Shown piece by piece: positions 12,301 to 23,538 of a DNA stretch of 64,000 bases. The notes under the pieces were generated by a model, which searched no databases, was not told the origin of the DNA, and was given only the letters and a program-made list of their open reading frames with translations. The stretch spans positions 29,217-93,216 of the forward strand of contig JACTAT010000016.1 of assembly GCA_014526335.1 (NCBI GenBank). Direction: 5' to 3'. Numbering within the stretch: the first letter of the stretch is position 1; each line of letters starts with the position of its first letter. This DNA comes from Chrysaora quinquecirrha (lineage: Eukaryota; Cnidaria; Scyphozoa; Semaeostomeae; Pelagiidae). Position numbers and translations under genes: made by a program.

Positions 12301-14862
12301 CTTTGACTAAACCTCAACAGGTTCGACCTTATATCTCTCTCCTTATTCGTATCCTGTGTACATAGGACTTTACAAAGTAAAGCAGGGTATAGATCCTTAT
12401 TGTGATGACAGCACTATTTTTCGTAAAAAGGCCTCTTACCGCAGCTGCGAGCAGAGCACCGAATCCAGTTCTATCCGTGACGTCAGGATGAACTTTTCCT
12501 TCTCGTAATATCTCCTCCACAGTAACTACATCTCCTTCAGATGCTGCGCAGATCATTTTTTCTGACATTACTTCAAGAGGCCCTTTCGGTTTGAAGTTCT
12601 CCCTAATGCATTGAATAATGTCTTTGTACTGAAAAATTTCCGGTATATGCAGAGTAACAACCTCGTCGACTTCCCAATTAAGTTGCGTGATTTCACTATC
12701 TTTTTTCTTCTTCTTCTTTTTATTATTAACATCTTCAACAAATTCGATTTCTTTTTCTCCAGCGTTTATCGAGTGTTGCATAAAGTTTCTAAATGTGAAA
12801 GCATTTTTGAGTTTTGGACAAATTTTGATGATTTTTTTCGCCCTCCATATTCCGATGTCTTGTAGCCCTTCTTTTGTGTATGTGAATACGCCAGGTCCGT
12901 TGCGAATGTCCTCTGCATATATTCCCTTGAAAAGAACGGATTCATAACAAATTTTAAAGCTTCTTTTACACAACATGATCAACGCTTTATAATAGACGTT
13001 AGCGTTGAATTCTCGATAAAGAAATGGCTATGCCCAACAAGGAAATCAACCAAGAAACTACCATCCTAGTGAGGCCCCATTATTGGTGTCAGAATATCCA
13101 ATATCCTATACAATTTTCTTTTTTAAAATTAAAGAACTATTAAGAAACTTTTGGTACTATAATTGAATCAAAAGAGTTCAAAAAGTAAGGAATTTTTGGA
13201 ACTATAGCTTGAGCTAGTTTCTTTATAAAATAAAGAATTAAAGCGTGTATCTAATAGGATATTCTGTTATACGCGTAGGCTACCTCTCTGCTTATGAGTC
13301 TTTCGTTTCATGAAGGGCTCAAGGTAGATCCTGATAAGTCCCAACACAGTAGTGAGGGTCGTTTAGGGGTCATAGGGAACATGAAAATATCTGAAACTTT
13401 GGGGAATATCCAGGGGAACAAGGAACGTGGCAAATATTACAAAGGAACAAGGAAACATCGGAAACTGGGATCAGGTGAAATCCTCCCTATCAATCCGCTT
13501 GACTATCAATCTGAAGATAACCCTACAAAACTCAAGGGAACAAGGGGATTTTCTCAAAGGAACGAGGGAACATATAACCCCTTAGCTACACTTAGTAATA
13601 TAGGAATAATACGTTCTTGCTGTAGCCTTCCATCTTGTTACTCGTGAAACATCATTCCTATCCAATTCTTCTATTACTTCGTCGTTTGAGGTTGAAGGAG
13701 TTTCATTTTACTAATCCCAGTTTAACAAATGTAGGATTTTTAAAGTTTTATAATGAATAATTAAAAAGTTTGCCACGTCGGTCAGAAAGCAAAACTTTAA
13801 GTTATAAGTTCATGAAATCCAAAGTGATTTACCTCGAAATAATTTCTGTTTGAAGAAATAAATTTTCCATAGCCAAATCTTTTATTTTTCTTGAAAAAAC
13901 CTTCGTATTTCGATCCATCTGCCCAGATGTATGTTCCTTTTCCTCTCTTCTGTCTTTCACAAATTCTCCAACGTAAGACTGCAAAAAATTAACAATATCT
14001 ATTTTAGCTACTGATAAAAAAAGATAGAAAACTTGAATGCCCCTATCGGATTCCGGCAGCTCACTTAAGGTGAAGTTGAAACGGTGTTTTTAGCACAAGT
14101 CGCTAGGATCTCTGAAGTGGATGAACCGACAAGATCTCGATCCCGGCTGAGGAGACGGTACCATAGCCGGGGCTTGAACCTTGACCGTACTGAGCTCCAT
14201 ACACCCAAACCAGGAGCAGGCGGGATTGAACCACTACACCACATTACCTTTTGAGCCTTCATGGGTACTTGACCCTTTATATCCAACCAGTTACAGATTT
14301 TTAAAATGGGTGGATATAAACATCCTTAGGAAATTGATAATCTACAATTCTACTTAAGTCTTCTGCCAAGTTGTAGATGACATCTGAAGATAAAGAAAAC
14401 CACAACCCATAAAGGTATACCAGTCAGCTTGAAAAATAGAGAGCAGCATACGGTACACCCCGAGGCGTTTTTTATCTTGTTTTATTCTAAATCTATATCG
14501 ACCAGAAGAAGTCGTCAGAAACAAATCAGAGTTGGAGGCGGGGCAGGGTTATCATTCATGACAATCTGATACATTTAGTTTTATCAACATTGAAATTAAA
14601 TACAGCATACTTCTCCATTTGACCATTTTGCTTCTCCATAACCATGCCTCAAACCATCTTTAAAATCTCCTGTATATAAAGAGCCATCAGGCCATTCTTG
14701 GGTACCATTTTTCTCGTCGATGGGGTTTAATTCTCTTTTCAAAACTTGGAGCTGTCCTGGTGCAGTTTTAGCTCTCATATCTTTATCGATCGAATAGAGA
14801 AGACCTGAATTCTGCTCAGTTCTTCTTTCAAAAGGAATATCGATTCTCTTTGTAAGCAACAT
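9330..14862 (-). CDS. ANKMY1: ANKMY1-like MORN and ankyrin-repeat protein (3' truncated)
   Basis: Exons in transcription order are 14862-14611, 13978-13833, 12925-12440, 11604-10856, 10759-10588, 9904-9725 and 9419-9330, the last entering the gap. MORN repeats come first ([30 protein letters not shown]). An ankyrin region follows ([62 protein letters not shown]). Exon 11604-10856 encodes a long acidic low-complexity linker. The order and wording fit ANKMY1; the C-terminal ankyrins and MYND zinc finger would lie in the gap. The ATG at 14862 is a plausible start, but an acceptor at 14869 leaves room for an upstream exon. Exon 13978-13833 is 146 nt between two phase-0 junctions and carries an apparent 1-base deletion near 13942-13947. 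Confidence 0.85.
9448..9713. repeat. (AAACAT)n hexanucleotide microsatellite
   Basis: About 265 bp of nearly pure AAACAT units with a few interruptions (AAACATAAC, AAATAT), lying in an ANKMY1 intron. The open frames crossing it on both strands are artefacts of the repeat. Confidence 0.95.
10070..10400 (+). repeat. tRNA-like SINE family A, two tandem copies
   Basis: The phrase CGTTGGCTCTCTGGTCATGC followed by a box-B-like GTCCAGGTTCGAGTCCC and a shared tail (CCATTCGTGACAAATATAT) occurs twice, at about 10072-10170 and 10305-10400. A related copy is at about 40985-41045. Box-B similarity suggests Pol III ancestry. Confidence 0.55.
11963..12239. mobile_element. MITE family K, copy 1
   Basis: Begins GGCCCTGGCCAAAAG and ends TTTGATCGTTCGGCCAGGGC, with inner AAACATTGCTTGT-type and CAAACAATGTTTG-type arms. 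Family-wide the ends are GGCCCTGGCCAAACGATCAA inverted, usually next to TTA/TAA. This suggests a 3-bp duplication as in PIF/Harbinger MITEs (inference). It lies in an ANKMY1 intron. Confidence 0.7.
14055..14250 (-). repeat. tRNA-derived SINE family B, copy 1
   Basis: On the minus strand it reads GTAGTGGTTCAATCC and then GGTTCAAGCCCCGGC (box-B-like), followed by a body ending AGATCCTAGCGACTTGTGCT. The same body is found at 28310-28500 and 33125-33300, all in the same orientation. It lies in an ANKMY1 intron. Confidence 0.65.
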
Positions 14863-15906
14863 TTTCTTAATATCTGTGAGTTTCGAACCAGGTCCAGAGT
14901 GGGCCTACAGTAAATGGCCTAAAACTGTCTTGCTTTGCTTGCCGAATATTTGAGTTTCTTCTTGTTCTTTGGTACGTATGATAAAATCTGATGAATCTTT
15001 CTCTGCCAATTTCATAAAACAATCAATTTGACGAACAATCAGACCTATATACTTCCTAAATAAATGGCCTAGACTTCCGACAATCTATAATTCAACAGCG
15101 GTCTGCCAGCCATATTGTGTGGTCAGCCATCTTTGTAAACAATGAGCAGAATTGTCTATTATGGTTTCCATAGTGATTCGGGCTCGTGGATGTCGCAGGT
15201 CGCTGGCAAATGTGCCCAACGAATTGGGGGTAGGGGTAGGGGTAACTTTATAATAAAGGAAAGGTGAGCTGCTTTCATTCTGGGCGGAATCCGACTATGA
15301 AAACTAAAAAAATAAACAAGCGTCGGCAGACAATATTAACACACTTTTTGTAAAACTATAATCCGCTTTACAGAAATAAATAAAAAGTTGCTATAACAAT
15401 ACAAGGTTGCTTGTACTAAAAATTCGTCATCCGGAGAGTAAATGTATGTATCCTTTTAACAGTGATAATATCACAAAATAAATACATAGCTAAATAAATA
15501 AGAAAGATTAAATCTAGACTGAAACTGCAGTAGTTATCGGACAAGCAATGACAATTTTCCCTGCAAAAACTGGTGCTTTTTCATTCCTGGTGAAATGGCT
15601 ACTAAAACTGGGTAAGATGGCCTTAGCCAGGGTTCAGCTTCAAAGCTTTCTCGGATGATAGTTTTGTGGCTACATGCAGGTTAAAATTATGCCAATTTCA
15701 CAACTTTTCAATATACATAGAAAGATTTTAGCATGCTTCGCACAACCTTTGATGTTTCGCTTCCCACTCATCCTACTTACATTTACATAAAGCACAACAC
15801 AATTACAAACATTAAGTATTTTCTTAGTGACATGGCTTTGCCATAGCAAGTTACACGAAACAAGCAATTTTAACATATTTAATCTTACTAAATTAAATAA
15901 ACTTTA
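14863..15906. other. Upstream flank of ANKMY1, no gene seen
   Basis: No coding frame with family resemblance. The stretch contains a short GGGGTAGGGGTAGGGG run near 15227 and AT-rich sequence. It could hold a 5' untranslated exon and promoter for ANKMY1, but nothing identifies one. Confidence 0.4.
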
Positions 15907-17155
15907 GGCCCTGGCCATACGACCAAACATTGTTGGCCAAACATTTGAGATTTGCTTTACAAGCAATGTTTGACCGTTAAGCCACTTCACTAAACATTAC
16001 TCGACAAGCATGAGAATTCGCTGAGAATTTTTTTTAAAACTTCAAAAAATTATCTGCTTGCCATGCCACACGCAGAAAAATGTGTGACGAGCAATGCTTT
16101 GCGATGTGGCCAAACGATCAAGAATTGTGTTTGACAAGCAAAATTCAAATTTTTATCGTTTGGCTAGGGCATTAGTGTCAAGGCTTTGCCATAGATGATA
16201 CACATTAAGAAGCAATTCTAACTGTATTTAATTATACTTGGTAAATCAAACTTAAGGCCATTGCCAAGCGATCAAACATTGTAGACCAAACATTTGAGAT
16301 ACGCTTTATAAGCAATGTTTGACCGTTTTATCACGTCACAAAACATTACTCTACAAGCATGAGAATTCGAGAATTTTTTTTAAAACTTCAAAAAATCATC
16401 TGCTTGCCATGCCACACGCAGAAAAATGTGTGACGAGCAATGCTTTGCAATGTGGCCAAACGATCAAGCATCGTGTTTGACAAGCAAAATTCAAATTTTT
16501 ATCGTTTGTCTAGGTCTTTAGTGTCAAGGCTTTGCCATAGAAGATACACATTAAGAAGCAATTCTAACTGTATTTAATTATACTTGGTAAATCAAACTTA
16601 AGGCCATTGCCAAACCATCAAGCATTGTAGACCAAACATTTGAGATACGCTTTATAAGCAATGTTTGACCGTTTTATCACGTCACAAAACATTACTCTAC
16701 AAGTAGAATCCCCGAATCAGCTTAGCATTGTTTTCAAAAGCATCAAAAACATTCTTTGTTTGTCTCAAGCAAGAAATGTTTGACGAGCAATGTTGTGCAA
16801 CCAGGACAAACAGTCCAATATTTTGTTTGAGAAGAACACTTCAAATGTTTGATCAACAATGTTTGATCGTTTGACCAGGGCTTAAAGCTTCCACTCTGAC
16901 CAATCGATCATTCAGTGGTGGTCAAACATTTAAAATTTGCTTCACAAGCAAAACTTTTAATGTTTGGCCACGTCACAAAACATTGCTCGTCAAACATTTT
17001 TACTTGCGTCAAGCATTTTCAAAACATTCCAAAACAACTTTGCTTGCTACGCAATGTTTTGCAACGTAACCAAAAGGTCAAACATTGCTTGTAAAACAAA
17101 TTTCAGACGATTGACAAAGAATGTTTGATCGTTCGCTTGACCAGGGCCTTAGACA
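15907..17155. mobile_element. Cluster of MITE family K copies
   Basis: At least four copies lie end to end: about 15907-16171, 16257-16513, 16605-16880 and 16915-17152. Each shows the GGCC(C)TGGCC...GGCCAGGGC inverted ends and inner AAACATTG arms. The segment beginning GTGTCAAGGCTTTGCCATAG at about 16173 recurs at about 16529, so a 356-bp unit with one MITE has been tandemly duplicated with few changes. Confidence 0.7.
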
Positions 17156-17281
17156 CAAACTCACAGCTAAAAACCTAGGATTTCCAACATTTTTGTACAA
17201 AAAAAAACAGTTTTTATGAATTTTATATCCCTGCATACAGAGATGGTTGGATAAATACCAGACAAAAACTTACCCATTCCA

Positions 17282-20200
17282 CTAATTATCAACTAATTCT
17301 GTTTTATAAATATCATTCCGGCTTTGAGCTCTGGTTGGAATCTGTTGCCTTATTTCTTCAACATAATCGACATCTTGAATGAAAAAAAATGCATGTCACA
17401 GATTCAGAACATCTGAAATTTATTTGCCAAACAAATTGTTTTTCTGTGTGGCCACGTCGTGAAAACATTGCTTGTCAAACATCTTTTCCTTATGAAAAGC
17501 AGATGCTTACGAAGCTTTAGGTAAATAAACATCGTCAAGCAAAATCTGCTTGTCAAGCAATGTTTTGTGATGTGGCCAAACGTTGAAGCATTGCTTGCAA
17601 AGCAAATCTCCAATGTTTGACCAGCAATGTTTGATCGTATGGCAGGGTCTTACTCCTGAAGCTCCACTTGCTTGGAGCCAGCGAAACGTTTTGACGAGCA
17701 AAACATTTGCAAAATCATTGAGAGCTACAAAGAAAGGAAAAAGTAGTTTTTCATACCAACATCAGCATAAACTATTTCCTCGCCATCACCAGCCCTTGCA
17801 ATAACAGTGCCCCTGAACGAGGATAAAAATCAATCAAAAGGTGGTTGCTGTTAGGGTTTGTTTTTCTTTAACGGTTTGAGAGAAAAAATCAGCTTTTAGC
17901 TGCCCATTTCTGGCCTGCCTAATCAAAATAAAACGTAAACGATCAAAATTACCAGGATAGGATTCGAACCTGTGACCTTCAGTTTTGAACCCCATTACTT
18001 CATCAACTGAAATGTCTTTATGATTTACCGATTCCCAGCCATAAAACACTCATACTGGATCCTTATTGACAAGGCTTTAGAGAGGCAGGGCAAGCCCCCG
18101 AGGAAAAATCGTACCGGGCCCACCGGCGGTTTGGGGGAAGCATATAAGATTATTTCAACTTTTGCAGTCCACTTTAGAGCCCAAGCCTGTAATGCTGTGA
18201 TAATTTATGATAATCTATATAACACGTGATCCTAATTATGTAAGTACAGATGTATATAAACTGTCAATCTTTAGTTAATAACAGATGTGATTAAAGATCA
18301 GATAGCGGGCCTTATCTATTCGTGTCACCTCTCCATATAAGAATATTACAAAGCCTCGGACCTTTTACCCCGCCGAACCTCCCTCTCGTCGACGATATAC
18401 TGCCTATCATCATCGAAGCTTACCGTCCTGGCACTGGCAGCTTAACAACTATAGGCAAACGACTTCTTAAGGAGACGGGAACTCCCACATCAGGGGGCTC
18501 TCTTCTGGGAGTAAACCACCAACATATGGGGTAATCACCATAACAAGCATTATTCATTTAAAAGGTAATCAATTAAGTTCATACCACGGGTTGACTACAG
18601 CACTTTGTCCATATGCAACGTACGACGATTTGTCATTCCTCGCAGCATTGCAACCAGCCACAAACATCTAAATAAAATAATAAACAAAAAAGTACCACAG
18701 ACAGCCCAATTTAGCATTAGAAAAAATTTTCCTAAAATTGGTGTGGTGTTCGCATTCCTTTAAACCTAAGATGCATCAAAGTTAAGTTTGTAGCAATCTA
18801 TGATACTGTATCTCTGCTAATAAAAGCCTACAGCAAATATTAAACTTTGAAGCCAATTTGTACGTCGTTACTAAATGAAAGCATTTATCATTTACCCCCG
18901 CTTCCGACGGCCCTGAGTAATATTTCAAAAAAAGATTTCTCAAAGTTTGCATTTACCTTGTGATCAAGTGCTCTGAAAAAGAGAAATACAAAGATAAATA
19001 ACCTTATACGAGAAATTTATCACTAGCCCAAGTTTATTAGAAAAATGCATCATACGACTATATGAATGCCTAATGACATACTAACCTAGCTCTCAGAAGT
19101 AGCTCCCAATGCCAGGGACCAGTACCAATATTGAAAACAGCAGGGTAGATAAGAAGATTACAACCTGCAGAGAAAAAATATGAAGACGTATAGGACTTAT
19201 TATGCAAAGATAACGACTGACTGCTAAAGGGTATTTGGTTTAAACTTGACTGAGCCATACCGATTAACAAAAGACCTTTGCTGCAGCTTTGCTAAGCATC
19301 GCTCAATCACCAAGCAGGGATTTTTTGGGTCTAGCAATCTGATTGGCTGAAAAAGTTCGCATGTGACGTAATGATAGTTCACTACGTCAAACGTTCGAAA
19401 TTTAATGGCTTCAAACACGTTACGAGTTTTGTCATCAATAGGGGTCATGAACATGACCTGTCCATAGGGTTATAAACCATATACTGTTTCCTTCGGGCAA
19501 TACGGAATATATTAACCCTCGGCCTCTGTACAAAACCTCGCAAGCTTGGTTTCGTACTGACGGCTTCGGGTTAATATTTTCTGGTATTGCCATCGGAAAC
19601 AGTTATGCAGGCTTATCCACAGTTAGTCGATTGGGTATTTTTGATTTTTTTTACCCATACGACCCAAAAAACCTAGAGTTAAGCTACAAGCCTGGCAAAC
19701 CGTGTAAACCAGGCTCTAGCTCGACAGAGTAGGCATGGAGGTAGGAAGTTTTAAGGTCATGAATAGCTGGATCGATCCATGGTGCTCCTATGCACTTCGA
19801 TTCACTCACTCTGGACTCCATGAGGCATTGACACATCCCATAGTTGTTAACACCAAAGGAAAACGGGGAAAAGACGAAAGAACTATTTCCTCTTCACTTC
19901 TATCAGCAGTGCAGCAGATCTGCATGCTTAATGTTTCACAGCAGAATCTTAAGACACTTTGTATTTACCTTGTTGTTCATATATTTGTGCTAGTTGCTGG
20001 AATCTTAAATCATAGCAAATCCCAATACCAATCTTGCAAGGCCCTGAAAAACGAGAAGGTTACGTAAGAAACAGAACGAAACATTCGACAAAGGCGGAAT
20101 TTATCGGATTGTTTCGGTCGGTAAACATGCCCTTTAGAACCCCTTTGGGACCTTGAAAAATGCACAATATGTATCCCCGGGTTAATGACTGTTTTCGGGA

Positions 20201-23123
20201 TGGCCTTAGGAAGCCCTTTAGCATACTGTGGCCAAAAAACACACGAAACGAGATATTTTCGGTGACCCCTTTCCGTCGGAGGGCCCTTAGTTCTTGAACT
20301 AAAGGAGCCTTAACAGTGTTAGGGCACTGTAGTGCACCACATCAATATCTAGAGAATCAACTGGTAATAGACAACATCACATGTCGAACTTTAAGAATAT
20401 AAAACTTTGAACATTAAGAATATAAAACAGAGTAGTTGTACTAACCGGCCTGAAACGTCACAAGTTTGTTTCCAGGATTCAGAACATTGGATTCAATAAA
20501 CGTCATTTTTCCAGGAATGTCAATATCTGCAAGATGAATCTAAAACGAAAGGTTGGTATACATGTGCCTGCCCGGGTTATGGGTAAATTTGCGATATATT
20601 GCCCGGTTTATGGGTCCGGTTCTGTCCCACTCGCCTCTTCTTTTTTTCTCTAGACTTCCGAATGATCAAAAGCCCGATCTGTTGGGCAGCTCTTAGGAAA
20701 ATTGGAGACTTTGTAGGCCCCAAACTCTCCTTACTCCAGAGCTTGAAGATTTCGCAAACCCCACAGAGAAAATATTTCCAAAGCAACTTTTCCAAAAGTC
20801 TTACTTCAAGAAAGTACGTTTTTTGTGGTCCGAAATGGGTCTGGGTCCGGGTCCGCAAGCCTGCGAAATCTACTTTTTGTCGGAATTCAGAAGAGAATAA
20901 CGCACCCGGAGTGCACTCGAAGATTTTTGACCCGGGTCTAGAATTTCTCCTCCAAAATGCTACCCGGCTTAAGGAAAAATCAGAGAAAAGTGTACTCCGA
21001 AATGTAAAAAATGCACTGCGCAACAATGAAGTAGCGGTCCACCCTTACAAAATATCCCTTTTGTCAACCGGCTTTAGCCAAAGTCCCTTCTTTCGATACC
21101 TGGCGCTAGAAAAAAGAGGCAAAATCGATACCCAGAAAGGAGTGCACATCCCATCAACGAAATATTCTGAGTACCCCACTTGGGAGAACGCACCCTTTGC
21201 AAAATCATAAAAACGTTAGAAAAACCACCACAAACCTTTCTGTATGTGTCAAGTAAATTTCCATCAGGCGCAAATATAGCACAGGTATTATAAAGCTTGC
21301 CTTTTCTCAATTCAGGTATTGACCCACCAACTATATGAACGTCCATTTCTTTCGCAGTTTCTGCTAACATATCTGTGGAATCTCCTGGGATGCTCTCAGC
21401 GTAGTTGGCGAAATATTCCAAGCCGTATGGTGAATTGAAACATTCCTTGAAAAGGGGGAAAAAGTGAATTTATACATCGAGTATTGATAATATGGAAATT
21501 TGACTAGTAATTGCCTAATTGTTTCTTCAGTCTATTTTCCACAAGGTGATCATCACTTGTAAGCTGACCAAACGATCAAACATTGTTTGTCAAACATTTA
21601 GGCCCTGGCAAAACGATCAAACATTGTTTGTCAAACATTTAGGCCCTGGCAAAACGATCAAACATTGCTTGTCAAACATTTAGGCCCTGACCAAACGATC
21701 AAACATTGCTTGTCAAACATTTAGGCCCTGGCAAAACGATCAAACATTGTTTGTCAAACATTTAGGCCCTGGCAAAACGATCAAACATTGTTTGTCAAAC
21801 ATTTAGGCCCTGGCAAAACGATCAAACATTGCTTGTCAAACATTTAGGCCCTGGCAAAACGATCAAACATTGCTTGTCAAACATTTAGGCCCTGACCAAA
21901 CGATCAAACATTGCTTGTCAAACATTTAGGCCCTGGCAAAACGATCAAACATTGTTTGTCAAACATTTAGGCCCTGACCAAACGATCAAACATTGCTTGT
22001 CAAACATTTAGGCCCTGACCAAACGATCAAACATTGCTTGTCAAACATTTAGGCCCTGACCAAACGATCAAACATTGTTTGTCAAACATTTGAAATTTGC
22101 TTGTCGTTTAGAATGTTTTACCGTTTGGCCACATCATTGCAAAACAAAGCTCATCAAACATTTTTGCTTGCTTCAAGCAAATTCGTTATAACTCTTTCAA
22201 AAACATTGTGAAAGAAACGTACTAATTTTTGCTTGTTGAGATGTAGCCAAACGTTCAAACATTGCCTGATAAGCAAATTTCAAATGTTTGACAAACAATG
22301 TTTGATCGTTTGGCAAGGTCCTAAAATTTGCTTCAAAAGATTTTGAAAAGCAATGTTTGCGACATGTTTGCGGTCAAGAAAAGCGCGCTCGCAAGGCGAA
22401 TTTGAGATGACACTGCAAGCTGCGAAGAATGGTCAAGGCCAAACGATCGAACGCATCAAAGATTGCTCGCCAAACATCTGAAACTTGCTTATCAAACGAA
22501 GTTCCTAAAAAAACGTTTATGACATTCGTTTACCAAGCAATGTTTTGTGACGCTGCCAAACGGACAAGCATTGTTTGCAAAGCAAATCTGAAATGTTTGA
22601 CAAAACTGTTTGAGCATTTGACCAGGGCCTAATAGTCTCATGGAAATCACGCTTCTAGATTGACTTACCGGCAGTGCAACAATTTTCGCTCCTTCTGAAG
22701 CAGCTTCTTTGATCAATCTTTTAGTTTTAACCAGCATTTCGCTTTTGTTTTTCAAAATATTGAGCTGAACTAGCGCTAGTTTGATTGCTAAAAGTAAAAA
22801 CACAAATTAGTTTATTTATTGCAAAATGTAATTCGAAATAGATAGATTTTCCTAAATTTTCCAAACTGCAAAACAAGGGAACAGCTTTCTAAAGCGATCT
22901 GAGATTTTTGATAGGCTAGGCCGTTTTATTTTGGGAACGAAAATGACGAAAATTCAGATTTCTGTTCCAAGATCTTTTAAAATATAAAAGTTTCTTCCAT
23001 CAGAAGATTTTGACTTTAAGAGAGTCAAAAAGATCAAAAACAACGATTCATCTTTTCTGATTTGCTAAGAAAAAGTATCAAAATATAAAACTCTGAAACA
23101 GAAAACTCACAATTGCGTGACAT
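17282..23123 (-). CDS. NIT2: Omega-amidase NIT2, complete ten-exon gene
   Basis: Coding exons in order are 23123-23111, 22787-22669, 21445-21236, 20539-20446, 20043-19969, 19164-19086, 18972-18957, 18667-18585, 17812-17757 and 17373-17282. The sum is 837 nt, giving 278 residues plus TAG, against 276 in human NIT2. All junctions are in phase with GT-AG. The nitrilase-fold catalytic triad is present: Glu45 in LPECFNSP, Lys114 in TYRK and Cys155 in [10 protein letters not shown]. Other family marks are [23 protein letters not shown] and EIRQQIP. The enzyme hydrolyses alpha-ketoglutaramate and alpha-ketosuccinamate in the glutamine transaminase pathway. The 16-nt seventh exon is unusually small. 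Introns carry family-K MITEs, a tandem array and other repeats. The gene starts 415 bp from a divergent sulfatase gene. Confidence 0.95.
17400..17655. mobile_element. MITE family K, degenerate copy
   Basis: Contains TCTGAAATTTATTTGCC at the left and TTGATCGTATGGCAGGGTCTTA at the right, with inner CAAACATT arms. The left end is eroded. It lies in the last NIT2 intron. Confidence 0.5.
17940..18060 (-). repeat. tRNA-like SINE fragment
   Basis: The minus strand contains ACAGGTTCGAATCC, a good box B, preceded by AATCATAAAGACATTTCAGT. The acceptor and anticodon stems do not pair well, so this is a tRNA-derived repeat rather than a tRNA gene. Confidence 0.4.
19481..19606. repeat. Imperfect palindrome in NIT2 intron
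   Basis: ATACTGTTTCCTTCGGGCAA and following bases at 19481-19518 pair with 19567-19606 (GGGTTAATATT...GGAAACAGTTAT). The inner arms CCTCGGCC/GGCTTCGG also pair. This is probably a small foldback repeat. Confidence 0.5.
21571..22103 (+). repeat. Tandem array, 13 x 41 bp, built from a MITE end
   Basis: Units begin at 21571, 21612, 21653 and so on to 22063, exactly 41 bp apart. Each reads (A)AACGATCAAACATTGYTTG, then TCAAACATTTAGGCCCTGRC. Only two or three positions vary (C/T in TTGYTTG; GGCA/ACCA before AAACG). The unit equals the outer end plus inner arm of MITE family K. The array continues into a family-K body that closes at about 22320 with TTTGATCGTTTGGCAAGGTC. Confidence 0.95.
22104..22632. 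mobile_element. MITE family K body and second copy
   Basis: 22104-22322 completes the copy whose left end is amplified. A second copy runs from about 22437 (AAGGCCAAACGATCGAACG) to 22632 (GAGCATTTGACCAGGGCCTA). Both lie in NIT2 intron 2. Confidence 0.65.
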
Positions 23124-23538
23124 GTTGGAAGTCTGGCAGGTAGAAAGAATTAATTGTTTGCGAACGAGGTCATTAGACAAGACACAACTTTTGTTGTTAC
23201 TTGCCACACCCCCAAAAACAATTATCACGCCCTCTTCCCACGATGCACACGCCTCCTATTGTCATCATAATCAATTCCAGGAAATAAATCGAATGCGGAA
23301 GTAAATCTGAATTTGATATTTCAAATTTGATTTCCCTTGCTTGGGCTGAAGAAAATTTTGAAATTCCCGCGATATGGATTTGCTTTCAACGGGAGTTGGA
23401 ATTTTTCTCGTCATGAAAACGAGTGTGGAAGCATTAGTGTCTTGATGAGATTTGGCATTGGAACAACAATCTTTGACTTTGTGCCACGAAATTATGGTGG
23501 GTTTGTATATTTGTTAAGCATATGCACAAAATGACCAA
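23124..23538. promoter_or_regulatory. Divergent promoter interval, NIT2 / sulfatase
   Basis: 415 bp separate the two start codons on opposite strands. No other gene fits. The interval must hold the promoter of at least NIT2, and of the intronless sulfatase unless that has an upstream untranslated exon. No TATA-like element can be assigned with confidence. Confidence 0.5.

Noticed and set aside
13294..13647. 117-codon + strand frame in an ANKMY1 intron
   Set aside because: It is built on degenerate GGAACAAGG / GGGGAA words, has no family resemblance, and overlaps nothing supported.
20577..21210. Overlapping 149- and 203-codon frames in a NIT2 intron
   Set aside because: They overlap on opposite strands, resemble no family, and lie between two NIT2 exons with confirmed phase; probably old repeat sequence.
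21571..22103. Regular repeat array considered as a CRISPR
   Set aside because: The 41-bp units are contiguous with no unique spacers, lie in a eukaryotic intron and match a MITE end.
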